Source: Ignavibacteriae bacterium HGW-Ignavibacteriae-2
Lineage (GTDB): Bacteria > Bacteroidota > Ignavibacteria > Ignavibacteriales > Melioribacteraceae
Assembly (NCBI GenBank): GCA_002839805.1
Contig: PGYT01000022.1
Coordinates: 1-38,242 of the forward strand
Reading direction: 5' to 3'
Length of the DNA: 38,242 nucleotides
The position numbers and the translations under genes are program-made. Of this stretch, positions 1 through 7,498 are shown piece by piece. How positions within the stretch are numbered: position 1 is the first letter of the stretch; every line of letters begins with the position of its first letter. Under the pieces are notes generated by a model, which did no database searches, had not been told where the DNA came from, and saw nothing but the letters and a program-made list of their open reading frames with translations.

Positions 1-71
1 CCTAAGTTCATTAATATCAAATAAATTGAATTCTTGTCAGATTTTAATCTGCCGTAAACAGAAATCACATT

Positions 72-1118
72 TTATATTGGATGAAAACCCGGGAATTCCA
101 ATCCAGTAGTTTCTGGCAAACCGTGCATTATGTTAAAGGCCTGTAAAGCTTGTCCGGCGGCCCCTTTCATCATGTTGTCTATCGACCCGATTATTACTAC
201 CCTGTTTGTCTCTTCATCGATCGCAAAACCAATATCGCAGTAATTCGAACCAATTAAGAGTTTGGGTTCGGGATACCTGTATATTCCTTCCTTCTCTTTA
301 ACTATTCTTATAAATGGTTCGTCGCTATAATACTTTCTGTAAAGTTTCCAAATATCTTTGTCTTCAAGTTTCTGATTTGTAAATAAATGAATCGTTGCGA
401 GCACCCCCCGTACCATGTCAACAGAAGTTGCTGAAAAATTCACACTAATCAATTTACCAAAACTAAGTTCCTGTATTATTTCCGCACTGTGCCGGTGTTG
501 AACAGGCATATAAGACCTCAACGATCCAGCACGCTCCGGATGATGCGAAGAAGCCGAAAACTTATTACCCCCTTCACTAGTTCCAACTTTAACCTCTATA
601 ACCGTTCTGTCTTTCTCAGCCAGCCCCTCTTTGAAGAAGGGGTATAAGGAAAGGATGGATACAGTAGCATTACAGCCCGCGCTTGAAACATAATTAGAAG
701 TTTTCATCCTTTCCCTGTGAAGTTCAGGTATACCGTAAACAAATTCATTTAATAAATTTGGTTTTTCATGGTCATGCCCGTACCATTTTTTATATGTATC
801 TAAATTTTTCAGCCTAAAATCAGCCGACAAATCAATAATTTTATCCGCCAATTCCTTATAAACTTCTATATTTTTTTGTGACTGACCATGTGGCATGCAC
901 AAGAACAACACATCACATTTTTCCAGTTCAGATATAGAACTAAATTTTAGTTGAGTAACTTTACGCAGATTTGGATGTGATTTATACAAATATTTACCTA
1001 CCATACTTTCCGAAGTTATCTGTCTCAAATCTATATTAGGGTGAAACAGCAATAGACGAATCAATTCTCCACCTGTATATCCGGAACCGCCAACTATCGA
1101 AACTTTTAATTTATTCAA
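72..1118 (-). CDS. lysY: LysW-aminoadipate 6-phosphate reductase (LysY, ArgC family)
   Basis: Reduces the phosphorylated, LysW-bound aminoadipate to its semialdehyde with NADPH in the cytoplasmic carrier-protein lysine pathway. The N-terminal Rossmann motif VGGSGYTGGE is at residues 9-18. The catalytic Cys149 lies in SSAGCNAT; ordinary ArgC usually has GCYPT here, and GCxAT is what I expect for LysY. HHPERAG carries the downstream active-site His. At 348 residues it has normal family length. I chose the TTG at 1116-1118: it sits 4 bases after a strong GGAGGG that lies in the last codons of lysX. An in-frame GTG at 1131-1133 has no such site and would add five residues. It follows lysX with one base between the genes. 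The next pathway gene (a LysZ-type kinase or LysJ) is not present in the 71 bases left. A role in arginine synthesis with the same carrier is possible and cannot be excluded from this gene alone. Confidence 0.88.
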   Translation of the reverse strand: MNKLKVSIVGGSGYTGGELIRLLLFHPNIDLRQITSESMVGKYLYKSHPNLRKVTQLKFSSISELEKCDVLFLCMPHGQSQKNIEVYKELADKIIDLSADFRLKNLDTYKKWYGHDHEKPNLLNEFVYGIPELHRERMKTSNYVSSAGCNATVSILSLYPFFKEGLAEKDRTVIEVKVGTSEGGNKFSASSHHPERAGSLRSYMPVQHRHSAEIIQELSFGKLISVNFSATSVDMVRGVLATIHLFTNQKLEDKDIWKLYRKYYSDEPFIRIVKEKEGIYRYPEPKLLIGSNYCDIGFAIDEETNRVVIIGSIDNMMKGAAGQALQAFNIMHGLPETTGLEFPGFHPI

Positions 1119-1119
1119 G

Positions 1120-1965
1120 TTACCCTCCTGCACCTATTTTTAGTACATAGTCCACAATATGTCCAGGAATATTTACGCCCGTAGTTGATATACTGTTTTT
1201 AAATTCCATTGTATAGTTTACTTCGTTAACCATCAATTGCCCGTCATTTTCAAAAAGATCGATTGCCAAAACGCCTCCTCCAACAGCTGATGCAGCAGCT
1301 AATGATAAATCCGCTATTTCGGGGGTTACCTTACAATTAACCGCTTTTGCACCGCGCGCAGTGTTGGTAATCCAATGTTCGGATTCTCTATAAATGGCAC
1401 CAATACAATCTTCGCCAACTACAAAGCTCCGGATATCTCTGCCTTTTTTTTCAATATATTTTTGAATATAGAAAATGGAATGATGATATGTCCCCAAAAC
1501 AGTCTTATGTTCAAGTATCGATTCCGCAGAATCCCGATCATTTATTTTTGAAAGCAGTCTTCCCCATGAACCAACGGCCGGTTTTAATACAACGGGATAT
1601 CCCATTGCTTCAATAGCCTGCAGAGCAGATTCTTCGGTAAAAGCAATTCTAAGTTCCGGCTGCGCAACATTGTATTTATCAAGTTGAACTGAAGTTAAAA
1701 GTTTATCGCCGCATATAGTAGCCACAGAAGAGTTATTAACACATTTTACTCCGGCGTTTTCAAAAAGTTTTATTGCGTGTAATGCCCGGCTATGGTTTAT
1801 CGATCTTTCAATAACAACATCGTAGTCATATTTGTCTTTGCCTAAAACAAATTGAATCTCCCTGTCATCAATCATTACCAAATCAACATTTGGCCTTTTG
1901 CCGAATTCTTCCAACAGATATTTTTCGTCTTTTCGTATAAGAGAATGTAATATTCCTACTTTCAT
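1120..1965 (-). CDS. lysX: LysW-aminoadipate ligase LysX (RimK-like ATP-grasp)
   Basis: ATP-grasp ligase that forms an isopeptide bond between the amino group of alpha-aminoadipate and the terminal side-chain carboxylate of LysW, which protects the amino group. At 281 residues it is standard for LysX/ArgX. Visible features are the lid lysines K88 (GDKLLTS) and K128 ([12 protein letters not shown]), the NTARGAKAV segment near 201-209, and the metal ligands D236 (LAIDLFE) and E248/N250 ([13 protein letters not shown]). The C-terminal [11 protein letters not shown] is typical of this family. The ATG at 1965 is preceded by AAGGGA. It lies 39 bases downstream of the homocitrate synthase gene and its last codons contain the ribosome site for lysY. 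Whether the substrate is aminoadipate or glutamate cannot be read directly; the neighbouring homocitrate synthase argues for aminoadipate. The carrier in this operon ends in Gln (see lysW), which this reaction would not accept without prior deamidation. Confidence 0.9.
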   Translation of the reverse strand: MKVGILHSLIRKDEKYLLEEFGKRPNVDLVMIDDREIQFVLGKDKYDYDVVIERSINHSRALHAIKLFENAGVKCVNNSSVATICGDKLLTSVQLDKYNVAQPELRIAFTEESALQAIEAMGYPVVLKPAVGSWGRLLSKINDRDSAESILEHKTVLGTYHHSIFYIQKYIEKKGRDIRSFVVGEDCIGAIYRESEHWITNTARGAKAVNCKVTPEIADLSLAAASAVGGGVLAIDLFENDGQLMVNEVNYTMEFKNSISTTGVNIPGHIVDYVLKIGAGG

Positions 1966-2004
1966 AGTATTGTCCCTTGTATTTAAAAATCTTTGGACGT
2001 AGCT

Positions 2005-3174
2005 CTACTTTGAGCCGCGTTTATAATGTTTAGAGGTTTCAACAATGTGGGGTAATTCGGAAATGTCAACTATCCTACCGCGTTGGCCGATAATTTTAAT
2101 GTGGTTAAGAATTTCAATTTCCAATTCTTTTTCAATGTTATCCATGCCTATCTGCTGTAAAGCAAATCGAAGTGAAGCAAGTCCAGACATATGATCTAGC
2201 GCAAAATGTCGCTCTCTGCCGAATAAATGGGGGCTAAGACTTTCGTAATGCATTGGGTTAACAGAAGCGGCATGTGTATGAACACCTGCACAATGGGTAA
2301 ATGCGTTTTTTCCAGATACGGGATAATTAACGGGAATTGGTATTTGAGAATAATTACTTACAAGTTGATAAATTTCCGGCAACTTATCAAGGTGCCAGTG
2401 ATTTTGATCATAATCAACTGATAAAACCGCAAGCAACTGCGCAAGATCAACTATTCCCGCTCTTTCTCCCAAACCTAAAACTGAAGCGTCAATTATGTTT
2501 ACTCCCGCTCTGTATGCATCTAAGGCATTAGCCAAAGCTAGACCACGGTCGTTATGGCAATGTACAGCAATCTGAGGCTCTAAATTTTGGGACGCAAAAT
2601 CATCACGCAACTTTGATATATAATCATACATGCTTCTCGAAGTACCAGGTACCATATAACCCGTTGTATCAGCGACACTAATAATATCTGCGCCCGCCTT
2701 CACTGCGGCTGAAGCAGCGGTTATAACATTTTCGTAATTTGATCGGACAGTATCTTCAGGAGTATACCGAACCAACAAATCAGGATTCTTGTTTTTAGCG
2801 AATTCGATAGATGAAGTAATTTGGGAAATAGCTGAGCTTAAATCAGTTTTAAATACTGAACTTAATCGTTCATCCGATACACAGTAAAAAATACCAAGAA
2901 ATCCTACTCCACATTCTAAAGCCAATTCAATATCTTTTTTTATTGAGCGGGCATGAGCTCCGATAATAGAATTATATCCTTGTCCTGCTAACATTTTTAC
3001 AGTAGAATAAATTTCTTCCGAAACCGCCGGGTGTCCGGTTTCAATTATATCAATTCCAATTTCATTAAGCTTTTCTGCTATGGCCAACTTAATATGACTA
3101 TCGAAGTAAACGCCGGGAGTTTGCTCTCCCTCGCGCAAAGTCGAGTCAAGTATTTTAATATTTACTGTCCCCAA
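2005..3174 (-). CDS. hcs: Homocitrate synthase (DRE-TIM metallolyase)
   Basis: Condenses acetyl-CoA with 2-oxoglutarate to homocitrate, the first step of the aminoadipate route. The TIM-barrel active site is visible: LDSTLREGEQTPG (catalytic R14/E15), the homocitrate-synthase-like RYTPEDTVRS near 136-145, and the metal-binding HCHND at 205-209. FTHCAGVHTHA lies further on. At 389 residues it lacks the C-terminal LeuA regulatory domain, so it is not ordinary 2-isopropylmalate synthase. The start is TTG at 3172-3174, supported by AGGAAG about 8 bases upstream inside lysW; no ATG lies before the conserved ILDSTLREGEQ. The first 13 bases overlap the end of lysW in another frame, implying translational coupling. 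NifV is the main alternative, but there are no nitrogenase genes here and the lysW/lysX/lysY context decides for lysine. Confidence 0.85.
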   Translation of the reverse strand: MGTVNIKILDSTLREGEQTPGVYFDSHIKLAIAEKLNEIGIDIIETGHPAVSEEIYSTVKMLAGQGYNSIIGAHARSIKKDIELALECGVGFLGIFYCVSDERLSSVFKTDLSSAISQITSSIEFAKNKNPDLLVRYTPEDTVRSNYENVITAASAAVKAGADIISVADTTGYMVPGTSRSMYDYISKLRDDFASQNLEPQIAVHCHNDRGLALANALDAYRAGVNIIDASVLGLGERAGIVDLAQLLAVLSVDYDQNHWHLDKLPEIYQLVSNYSQIPIPVNYPVSGKNAFTHCAGVHTHAASVNPMHYESLSPHLFGRERHFALDHMSGLASLRFALQQIGMDNIEKELEIEILNHIKIIGQRGRIVDISELPHIVETSKHYKRGSK

Positions 3175-3332
3175 TCTTCTTCTTCCTGAGGAGCTTCCCT
3201 TAATTTAACGGGATTTGTTTTTATCACTTCTAATTCTGCACCACAATCCTGGCATTCTATTAATTCCCCTGATACAACTTTGTCGTCAAGTTCTAATAAT
3301 GCATCACAAACAGGGCAATCAGCTTTTTTCAT
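3162..3332 (-). CDS. lysW: Amino-group carrier protein LysW, with a C-terminal Gln
   Basis: A 56-residue acidic protein that carries biosynthetic intermediates on its C-terminal residue. Two zinc-knuckle pairs are visible, CPVC (C6/C9) and CQDC (C27/C30), followed by GAELEVI and a very acidic tail ending EEEDWGQ. The EDWG signature is diagnostic of LysW. Known LysW proteins end in EDWGE, and the gamma-carboxylate of that last Glu takes the substrate; here the last codon before TAA is CAG (Gln). The start ATG at 3330-3332 has an excellent GGAGG 5 bases upstream, and a 276-base leader precedes it. The stop overlaps the TTG start of the homocitrate synthase gene by 13 bases. Identification of the family is firm; the terminal Gln is either real, implying a processing step, or a base error (CAG for GAG). 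Confidence 0.92.
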   Translation of the reverse strand: MKKADCPVCDALLELDDKVVSGELIECQDCGAELEVIKTNPVKLREAPQEEEDWGQ

Positions 3333-3447
3333 TTTTCCTCCAAAATGAATAATTTTTTAAATTATTTCGAAACTAAAAAAATTAATCAATCAATGCAATA
3401 TTTTTAATTATCTGAAATAAAAAGAAAAAAGGCAAGAAATATATTAT

Positions 3448-3495
3448 GCGGAGACCCCAAAACACCTAAAATAATTAGGTATAAGCAAGTCCCGC
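3448..3495 (-). promoter_or_regulatory. Candidate structured RNA element in the lysW leader
   Basis: Two nested helices are visible. The outer stem pairs GCGG (3448-3451) with CCGC (3492-3495) and GAC (3453-3455) with GTC (3489-3491), with one bulged base. The inner stem pairs ACCTAA (3464-3469) with TTAGGT (3475-3480) over a 5-base loop. Two 8-base unpaired strands separate the helices. It ends about 115 bases upstream of the lysW start. No T-run follows it on the minus strand, so it does not look like a terminator of the preceding gene. I do not recognise it as a known riboswitch class. Confidence 0.3.
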
Positions 3496-3587
3496 AATAA
3501 AATATAGCAGAGATAGTTGGAGAAAAACTTAATTAATAATATCAATTCTTTTCTCTGATAAGAATGAATTACGGTGTAATATGATGC

Positions 3588-3604
3588 TTTATTAGGCTAA
3601 TAAA
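3588..3604. promoter_or_regulatory. 17-base palindrome between the efflux operon and lysW
   Basis: TTTATTAG-G-CTAATAAA is a perfect inverted repeat of 8-base arms around one central base. It begins 5 bases past the stop codon of the crotonase-like gene and lies about 256 bases upstream of lysW. Without a loop it is a better candidate for a dimeric protein site than for a terminator. The AT-richness of the region makes chance possible. Confidence 0.25.
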
Positions 3605-3608
3605 TATT

Positions 3609-4385
3609 TTAGCTTAACAAATAATTAGATTCTATATCAAAATAATTATTGAGTTCCTTATTATAATTATGCAGTAATGTTTTTGTGATTTTAATGTATT
3701 GTGGACTTAGCCGGCAAAGTTTTTTACTTTCAGCAATAGCCTCTTCCATAAAATTTTCTTTAGATAATATTTTATTTACAAGACCCAGTTCCTCGGCTTC
3801 GCGAACTGAAATTGTTCCACCCTTTAAAAGCATTTCTGTTGCTCTGCTTATACCAATAAAGCGGGGCAGAAAAAATGGCAGTGCCCCACTTGGATGAATT
3901 GCATACTTAAGATGAGATAAACTAAAAACCACATTTTCATTAGCGAGCCGCAAATCGGAAGCTAGTGATAAACCGAAAAAAGGGGTAGCCACTTGACCGT
4001 TAAGGGCGGATATAAATACCTTTTTAAAATTCATTATTTTTTTTATAAAGTTCATCAGCATATTAATTTCGATTGAACGAATTTGTGAGTTTTCAAATTT
4101 TGTTATTGGTTCAGGAGAATCGGGGCTTAATTTTTGGCCTGATATTTCGGATAAAAAGTTCGCGTAAGCAACATCCCCAAAACAGTCTTTGTCGTTTACA
4201 GCCATTATGCCAGTAATATCTTTTGATGCCTCAACCAAATCCATCCAATCCATTATAGAGTCATCCTTTTCCACATTAACAATAGTTTCGAAAGCACTAC
4301 ACGATAACTTTAGAACGGCAATATTGTCATCTACCCAGCAGGAAATCCCTTTTGTTTCAAATTCAATTGACGCTTTTTTTTTCAT
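3609..4385 (-). CDS. Divergent crotonase-fold (enoyl-CoA hydratase/isomerase family) protein
   Basis: A 258-residue crotonase-superfamily protein. The recognisable core runs from FISALNGQVATPFFG (125-138) through LPRFIGISRATEMLL (173-187) to ISVREAEELGLVNKIL (192-207). Aligned by eye to classical enoyl-CoA hydratase, the oxyanion-hole glycines are replaced (GGG to TPF). The two catalytic glutamates become G138 and H158. Hydratase activity is therefore unlikely; it may do other CoA chemistry or be catalytically dead. The start is the ATG at 4383-4385, 5 bases after GGAGG; an in-frame ATG at 4395-4397 overlaps that ribosome site and is rejected. It lies 32 bases after the RND pump gene in the same direction, so it is probably co-transcribed with the exporter. 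Its link to export is unknown. Confidence 0.7.
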   Translation of the reverse strand: MKKKASIEFETKGISCWVDDNIAVLKLSCSAFETIVNVEKDDSIMDWMDLVEASKDITGIMAVNDKDCFGDVAYANFLSEISGQKLSPDSPEPITKFENSQIRSIEINMLMNFIKKIMNFKKVFISALNGQVATPFFGLSLASDLRLANENVVFSLSHLKYAIHPSGALPFFLPRFIGISRATEMLLKGGTISVREAEELGLVNKILSKENFMEEAIAESKKLCRLSPQYIKITKTLLHNYNKELNNYFDIESNYLLS

Positions 4386-4417
4386 AAAAACCTCCATAAG
4401 TTATCTATTAATTCTAT

Positions 4418-7400
4418 CTATGCTTTTTTTCTGGAACTGATTAAATAATAAAACGCAGGAATCACATAAAGTGCAAGTATTGTTGAAACCAATAACCCAC
4501 CGATACTTACAACACCTAAAGGTATTCGCATTTCTTTACCCGCATCTCCTATACCAATAGCCATTGGCAGCATACCGAGTACTAAAGCCAGAGTAGACAT
4601 AAGAATAGGTTTAAGTTTTGTAGGACAAGCTTTTATAAGAGCTTCTTTCGCGTCGAGACCTTCTTCACGGACCAGCTGATTAGTATAATCCAGCATAAGT
4701 ATCGCATTATTTACAACTATACCGATAAGCATAATTATTCCCATCAAAGAAGTTATGCCGAATGCTGTATTCGTATAATAAAGTGAAGCAAAAACACCAA
4801 TCATGGCAAGTGGTAATGTAAGTAAAATTAGTATTGGCTGCAAAAAACTCTCCAATATAGCCGCAAGCAGCATATAAGTTAATATAACTGCCAGAAAGAA
4901 AGCAAATGCCATGTCTGCGACCATTTCATTCATCATTTTTGTATTACCACCCCATGTAACCTGATATCCCGCAGGCAAATCGAGCTCGCTCAATTTTTCC
5001 TCAATAGCACTAGTTACATTCCCTAGTGGAACACCGCTGGCCGGTGAGCCTGTAAAAAGTATTGAGGTATATTTATCGCGATGTAATATTTTAGTGAATC
5101 CTTTCGTAAATTTAATATCAGTCAATTGAGATAATCTGTACACTACACCTTTTTGAGATATTATCGGTATTTCACCCACTTCCGTAGGCGTGTTTACAGC
5201 TTCATCATCCACAGTAATAGTGATATCGTATTCATTCCCAAATTCTCTATACTTACTGGATTCCATTCCTTCAATTGTTGATCGGAGAGTAAGAGCAATT
5301 TCCTGGGCTGTTAATCCGGCATCGGCAAGTTTTTCTCGTTTAGGAGTTATTGTAATTTCGGGTTTACCCGCGCGAGAACTATTATCAAAGTTTATTAATC
5401 CAGGGGTATCTTTAACTTTTGCTATTATTTCTTCTTTTAATTCTTCTAGTTTATTTAAATCCTGACCCATCAAGAAAAATTGAACAGGTGCTCCACCCTG
5501 ACCGCTCTGGGAACCATAATCCACAGCAATTTTTGCATTAGGAATATCTGACAATTCCACCACAAATTTTGATATCATTTCACTCAATTTAATTTCGCGG
5601 GCATCTTGATTAACCAATTGAACCTGGGTATAAAATTTATTTGGACCTATATCCAAGTCGCTAATTTTTCCTAAATTCGTTACTATGTGCTCAACTTCAT
5701 CATGTTTTTTTATACGGTTCTCAATTTCGCTAAGTACGTTTGCGCTTTCAGTTAGATTAAAGCCCTCTGGTAATTCTACTTCAATTTTAATTTTACCATC
5801 GTCAAACTGCGGCATAAATTCGAAACCCAGTTTTGGTCCGTAATACAGCGTTGCGCCAATAAAAATTACAAATGCAGACACCACCACAATTACGCTTCTT
5901 GTTTTATTAACTAATATTTTTGCCAATATTTTACCATAACTCCTATCCCACGAATCGAATATTGCGTTCAGTTTCTTCCCGATTTTTCCTTCCTTTTCAG
6001 AACGAGGAAGCATTCGGGATGCCAACATAGGTGTTAAAGTAAAAGAGAACAGGAGTGAAAATATTGTTGCAAACGAAGCCGAAAGCGCCAGCTCCCTTAA
6101 AAACTGACCCACTATGGATGACATATTTGCAATCGGCAAAAACACAACTAAATTTGTAAGTGTTGATGCGAGCACCGCTACTGTTACTTCCGATGTTCCT
6201 ATATAAGCGGCGTCTTTATTGTTTTTGCCCATTTTTTTATGGCGGAAAATATTTTCCAACACAACAACCGAGTTTGCTACAAGTACACCTACGGATACAG
6301 AGATACCCATTAAAGTCATCATGTTAAGAGTTAAACCGGCGGCCTGTAAAAGCATAAATGTAGAGATGATTGACGCGGGCATTGATAATGCCACAATAAA
6401 AGTAGAACGAATATGAGTTAAAAATATGAACAATACAAGTGAAGTGAAAAGAACACCTAGAATAATATTGCTCATTGTATCGTCTACTGTACTTCTTGTA
6501 AATACAGAATTATCGTTTAAAATTTCCAGTTTTACGTCCGCACCTAAAGTCTGCTGAATATCCGGCAATGATTCTCTAATAGCTTCAGCAACACGAACTT
6601 CATTTCCTTCAATACTTTTTACTATTCCAAGCTTAATTACGTTGTCATCTTTATAGTTTTCATCAACGTTAAAATAAACAGCCCTCTGCCTTATGTCTTT
6701 ACCCGTATCTTCAACTTTAGCAAGCTGACTGAGCCGTTTTAAACCGAACGGAGTTGGTATTTGTAAATTTTTAATGCTCTCAATATTATTATATTCCCCC
6801 TGAAATCTTACCGTATATTCCTGATCATCTATCTGGAAATAACCGCCTGGAATATTCATATTATGAGAAGCAATTATTTGCATCAATTGCGGAAGAGAAA
6901 TATAATTTTCGAATATAGTTTTATTATCCAGCACTATTCTAATTTCTCTTTCCTGACCGCCTATAATATTTACTTTTGCAACTCCCTCAATTTGCGAAAA
7001 TCGGTCGCGCAATTTTTTATCGGCAATTTCGTATAATTCACGAGGGTCCACATCCCCTGTTAAAACCAAATCCATTATAGGAAAAGCTCGAATATCAACT
7101 TTTTCTACAATTGGTTTTTTCGCATCTGTAGGCAAATCATTTAAAATTGCATCGACTTTATCTTTTACTTCCTGATTCGCTACATCTACACTTTTGCCCA
7201 ATTTAAATTCGAGAATTACAATTGAGAAACCATCTAAAGAGTATGATTCTACTTTTTCTATCTGACTAATTGTTGAAACCGCGTCTTCTATACGTTTACT
7301 AATTAAGGTCTCAATTTCTTTTGGCCCCGCACCGGGATATATGGTTTGAACCGTTACATAAGGAATTTCCACATCGGGCATTCTATTAAGATTAAGATTA

Positions 7401-7489
7401 ATGAAAGCCAGCATACCGAATATAATGAAGATCAAAATCCCCATAGTAGTAGCAACAGGGCGCTCTATTGAAATTTTGGCTAAAAACAT
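4418..7489 (-). CDS. RND efflux pump inner-membrane subunit (AcrB/HAE1 family)
   Basis: A 1023-residue resistance-nodulation-division pump, the trimeric inner-membrane engine of a tripartite exporter. The N-terminus ISIERPVATTMGILI is typical, followed by the first porter domain, transmembrane segments around 340-560, a second porter domain and a final membrane block ending near 1015. In TM4 the usual GLLVDDAIVVVENV reads GVLVANSVVVLENI, so the AcrB relay residues D407/D408 correspond to A405/N406. In TM10, GIVVNNAILMLDY puts N927 at the position of AcrB K940. The canonical proton-relay charges are therefore absent. The start ATG has GAGGG upstream and lies 9 bases after the adaptor gene. The substrate cannot be told from sequence; drugs, lipids or metabolites are all possible. 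Confidence 0.93.
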   Translation of the reverse strand: MFLAKISIERPVATTMGILIFIIFGMLAFINLNLNRMPDVEIPYVTVQTIYPGAGPKEIETLISKRIEDAVSTISQIEKVESYSLDGFSIVILEFKLGKSVDVANQEVKDKVDAILNDLPTDAKKPIVEKVDIRAFPIMDLVLTGDVDPRELYEIADKKLRDRFSQIEGVAKVNIIGGQEREIRIVLDNKTIFENYISLPQLMQIIASHNMNIPGGYFQIDDQEYTVRFQGEYNNIESIKNLQIPTPFGLKRLSQLAKVEDTGKDIRQRAVYFNVDENYKDDNVIKLGIVKSIEGNEVRVAEAIRESLPDIQQTLGADVKLEILNDNSVFTRSTVDDTMSNIILGVLFTSLVLFIFLTHIRSTFIVALSMPASIISTFMLLQAAGLTLNMMTLMGISVSVGVLVANSVVVLENIFRHKKMGKNNKDAAYIGTSEVTVAVLASTLTNLVVFLPIANMSSIVGQFLRELALSASFATIFSLLFSFTLTPMLASRMLPRSEKEGKIGKKLNAIFDSWDRSYGKILAKILVNKTRSVIVVVSAFVIFIGATLYYGPKLGFEFMPQFDDGKIKIEVELPEGFNLTESANVLSEIENRIKKHDEVEHIVTNLGKISDLDIGPNKFYTQVQLVNQDAREIKLSEMISKFVVELSDIPNAKIAVDYGSQSGQGGAPVQFFLMGQDLNKLEELKEEIIAKVKDTPGLINFDNSSRAGKPEITITPKREKLADAGLTAQEIALTLRSTIEGMESSKYREFGNEYDITITVDDEAVNTPTEVGEIPIISQKGVVYRLSQLTDIKFTKGFTKILHRDKYTSILFTGSPASGVPLGNVTSAIEEKLSELDLPAGYQVTWGGNTKMMNEMVADMAFAFFLAVILTYMLLAAILESFLQPILILLTLPLAMIGVFASLYYTNTAFGITSLMGIIMLIGIVVNNAILMLDYTNQLVREEGLDAKEALIKACPTKLKPILMSTLALVLGMLPMAIGIGDAGKEMRIPLGVVSIGGLLVSTILALYVIPAFYYLISSRKKA

Positions 7490-7498
7490 ATTACCCTC

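Noticed and set aside
38-51. CAGATT-TT-AATCTG hairpin near the left edge
   Set aside because: Six weak base pairs and no T-run; lysY transcription most likely continues into the next pathway gene outside the window.
2005-3174. NifV homocitrate synthase for nitrogenase cofactor
   Set aside because: No nif genes in the window; direct overlap with lysW and linkage to lysX and lysY indicate lysine biosynthesis.
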